Assembly: GCF_024362695.1 (NCBI RefSeq)
Contig: NC_065404.1
Coordinates: forward strand, 11,758,604 to 11,822,603
Reading direction: 5' to 3'
Origin: Pectinophora gossypiella
Lineage: Eukaryota; Arthropoda; Insecta; Lepidoptera; Gelechiidae
Length of the DNA stretch: 64,000 nucleotides
The notes under the pieces are model-generated. The model searched no databases. It was not told the origin of the DNA and saw only the letters and a list, made by a program, of their open reading frames with translations. Below, piece after piece: positions 61,994 to 64,000 of this stretch (position 1 is the stretch's first letter; each line of letters begins with the position of its first letter). The translations under genes and the position numbers were made by a program.

Positions 61994-64000
61994 TATAACA
62001 ATATATTATTACATGACTATGACGTAATACTGATTAATGAAACATGGCTACAGGATGATATCCTAAACACAGAGCTCTGTGATGGTCGCTATGAGATATT
62101 TCGTTGTGATCGTAATAATGTAGTTACAAATAAGTCATGCGGCGGTGGAGTTATGATCTGCACGAAGCGAGAACTTGAAGCCGAGTTATGTAAACAATGG
62201 AAGGGCTCCGCGGCTACTGAGACGCTTTGTGTATCTGTCCCATCACGAATACTCCACTCTTCTTCTAATTTACATATAGTAACAGCCTATGTCCCTCCGG
62301 ATCCTAGTGACATTACTACCCGACTAAACCTTATAAAAAATAATATACAACACATTATGGACTGCTTTCCTTCTGATAATGTTATTGTGGTCGGAGACTT
62401 TAATTTAACATGGATTACTTGGAATAGCTCGAATACCTATTGTATAAAAAAATCACCTTCTCAAGAAATAACGGACGCATCTACATCATTTTTGGATGAA
62501 TTATTTTTCCTAGGTTTAAATCAATACAACTTAATTTGTAACTATAAAGGTAATTTTCTTGATTTATGTTTAAGCAATCTTCCATGCACTTCAGATCGCT
62601 GTTCGCAACCGATTATTAAAGAGGATGTTGCACACCCCTCACTAGATATTGATGTTTTGGATTTGCATATCTTTCCCATCTTAGTAAATAATATACCCCG
62701 GTACAATTTCTACAAATGCGATTATGACAAGATCAATGATTACTTAAGGACTATTGAATGGGCCGAATTGCTGACACATTGTAACACAGTTGACGATGCT
62801 GTAGATATATTTTACAACGAATTACAACGATGTTTCGCTGAGTTTGTTCCTATCTCTAAAATAAATAAAAATAACACATATCCATACTGGTATAGTCAGG
62901 CTCTGATAAAGGTTGACCGTGAAAAGGTGAAAATTCATAAGAGGTGGAAAAAATTTGGCAACCCTAGAGATTACGATGAATTCTCCCTTCTGAGAGAGAG
63001 ACAGCATCGTTTACAACAACTCTGTTTCAATAAGTTCAGTAGCAACGCAGAAAAATTCATTAAAAAATCCCCGAAATATTTTTGGAAATATGCTAAGTCT
63101 AAAAGGGGGGGATCCTCATATCCGAAGAAATTTACTTACAAAAATATTTGCTATACCGATGGTCATAATATCTGCTCAGCATTCAGTAATTTCTTTGAAA
63201 ACGTTTTTATATCTCCAACTACAGCTGATCAAGCCCACCAATCAACAACTTGCACCTATTCTTGTAACGAAATTTTATCATATATTAATGTCAATGAACA
63301 AATCATTTTAAAACTACTTCGTTCTTTAGACAGAAACAAAGGAGCCGGCTGTGACGGAATCCCTCCGATTTTTCTTGCCTCGTGTGCCGATGGTCTTTCA
63401 TTACCTGTCACTATATTGTTTCGTAGGTCACTTAAGGAGTGTGTTTTTCCCGCTGTTTGGAAGCGGGCCCAAATCGTTCCAGTACATAAGAAGGGATCAA
63501 AGTCCATGATAGAAAACTACCGTCCAATTTCAATTTTAAATACAATTAGTAAGCTATTTGAAAAATTAATATATGACCAAATATACTCCCTCATTGTGAA
63601 GGGCATACCTCAAACCCAGCATGGCTTCCTTCGAGGACGCTCCACAACATCAAACCTTGCCTTATTTTCAAACTTTGTGCTTAGTGAAATGGAGGGTGGG
63701 GGACAGGTGGACGTGATCTACACGGATTTCGAGAAGGCTTTCGACCGCGTGGACCACAAAATACTTCTTAAAAAACTGGAAAGCCTAGGTATTCACGGAG
63801 ATCTCTTGCGTTGGGTCCGCTCCTACTTAAGTAACCGCTCCCAAATTGTTGTTCTTGGTGGATACAGATCGGACTTGGTCGCTATTCCTTCTGGAGTTCC
63901 TCAGGGATCGCACCTCGGTCCTCTCTTTTACAATGCCTATATTTTTGACATTTACTACGCTATCAAAAACGCCAAGCACTTATTATACGCCGATGATAAG
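61994..64000 (+). CDS. LINE-B ORF2, main piece (endonuclease and RT, partial)
   Basis: 669 codons open to the window edge, in frame with the ATG piece at 60246. Endonuclease motifs: VILINETWLQDD, VIVVGDFNL. RT motifs: GAGCDGIPP, ENYRPISILNTISKLFEKL, TDFEKAFDRVDH, SGVPQGSHLGPLFY and YADD at 63986-63997. No stop or frameshift is visible apart from the inserted Tc1-like element. The family nicks and primes reverse transcription at the target. The C-terminus lies outside. Confidence 0.9.

Larger units (their letters stand above)
58330..64000 (+). mobile_element. LINE-B, CR1/L2-like retrotransposon, runs off window
   Basis: Order: 5' leader (about 58330-58600), coiled-coil ORF1, an AT-rich stop-free ORF, and ORF2 with APE endonuclease and RT up to the YADD box at the window end. 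ORF2 is interrupted by a palindromic Tc1-like insertion. Opposite in orientation to the DPP4-like gene, and its 5' end lies about 90 bases upstream of the N-terminal DPP4 exon's acceptor. The leader start is approximate. Confidence 0.85.

Overview
The window looks like nuclear DNA of a moth or butterfly (Lepidoptera). It is AT-rich and intron-bearing, and it is packed with tRNA-headed SINEs, short palindromic MITEs, non-LTR retrotransposons (CR1/L2-like, Jockey-like and RTE-like) and a Tc1-type DNA transposon. No operons, ribosome binding sites, CRISPR arrays or bacterial or viral genes were seen. The host assignment is inferred from repeat style and protein similarity, not from a database search.

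Layout. 1-2.4 kb: MITEs and a degenerate tandem repeat. 2.46-6.9 kb: LINE-A, with an uninterrupted endonuclease/reverse transcriptase ORF and a (CTTT)n tail. 7-34 kb: gene-free repeat sea with SINE families A to E, MITE families 1 to 3, repeats F, G and H, an RTE tail fragment, and a roughly 3.6-kb element with matching inverted ends (14.4-18.0 kb) that contains a broken Jockey-type ORF1. 34.2-34.74 kb: a GC-rich island with no recognisable gene. 37.1-39.2 kb, minus strand: a polyamine/spermine oxidase-like flavoenzyme gene in two certain exons plus one possible 5' coding exon. 40.6-58.2 kb, minus strand: a dipeptidyl peptidase 4-like (S9B serine protease) gene. Eleven coding exons were placed with consistent splice phases and the whole catalytic triad; only the exon carrying the start Met was not found. 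58.3-64 kb: LINE-B (coiled-coil ORF1, an AT-rich stop-free ORF, then ORF2 running off the window). Its ORF2 is split by a 1,662-bp palindromic Tc1-like element sitting at a TA duplication.

The two host genes are head-to-tail on the minus strand, about 1.5 kb apart (DPP4 stop at 40,629, oxidase start at 38,982 or 39,155). The oxidase likely works in polyamine catabolism. The DPP4-like enzyme likely trims X-Pro/X-Ala dipeptides from secreted or surface peptides. Nothing suggests that they act in one pathway.

The most unusual structures are: (1) the nearly perfect 763-bp inverted-repeat Tc1 derivative with two 5' ends, inserted so that removing it would leave the LINE reading frame intact; (2) long stop-free AT-rich ORFs directly upstream of ORF2 in both LINEs, with LINE-A ORF2 lacking an ATG before its endonuclease domain; (3) the 3.6-kb inverted-end element with repeated TTACAGCAA subterminal motifs; (4) MITE insertions for which filled and empty sites can be compared inside this window.
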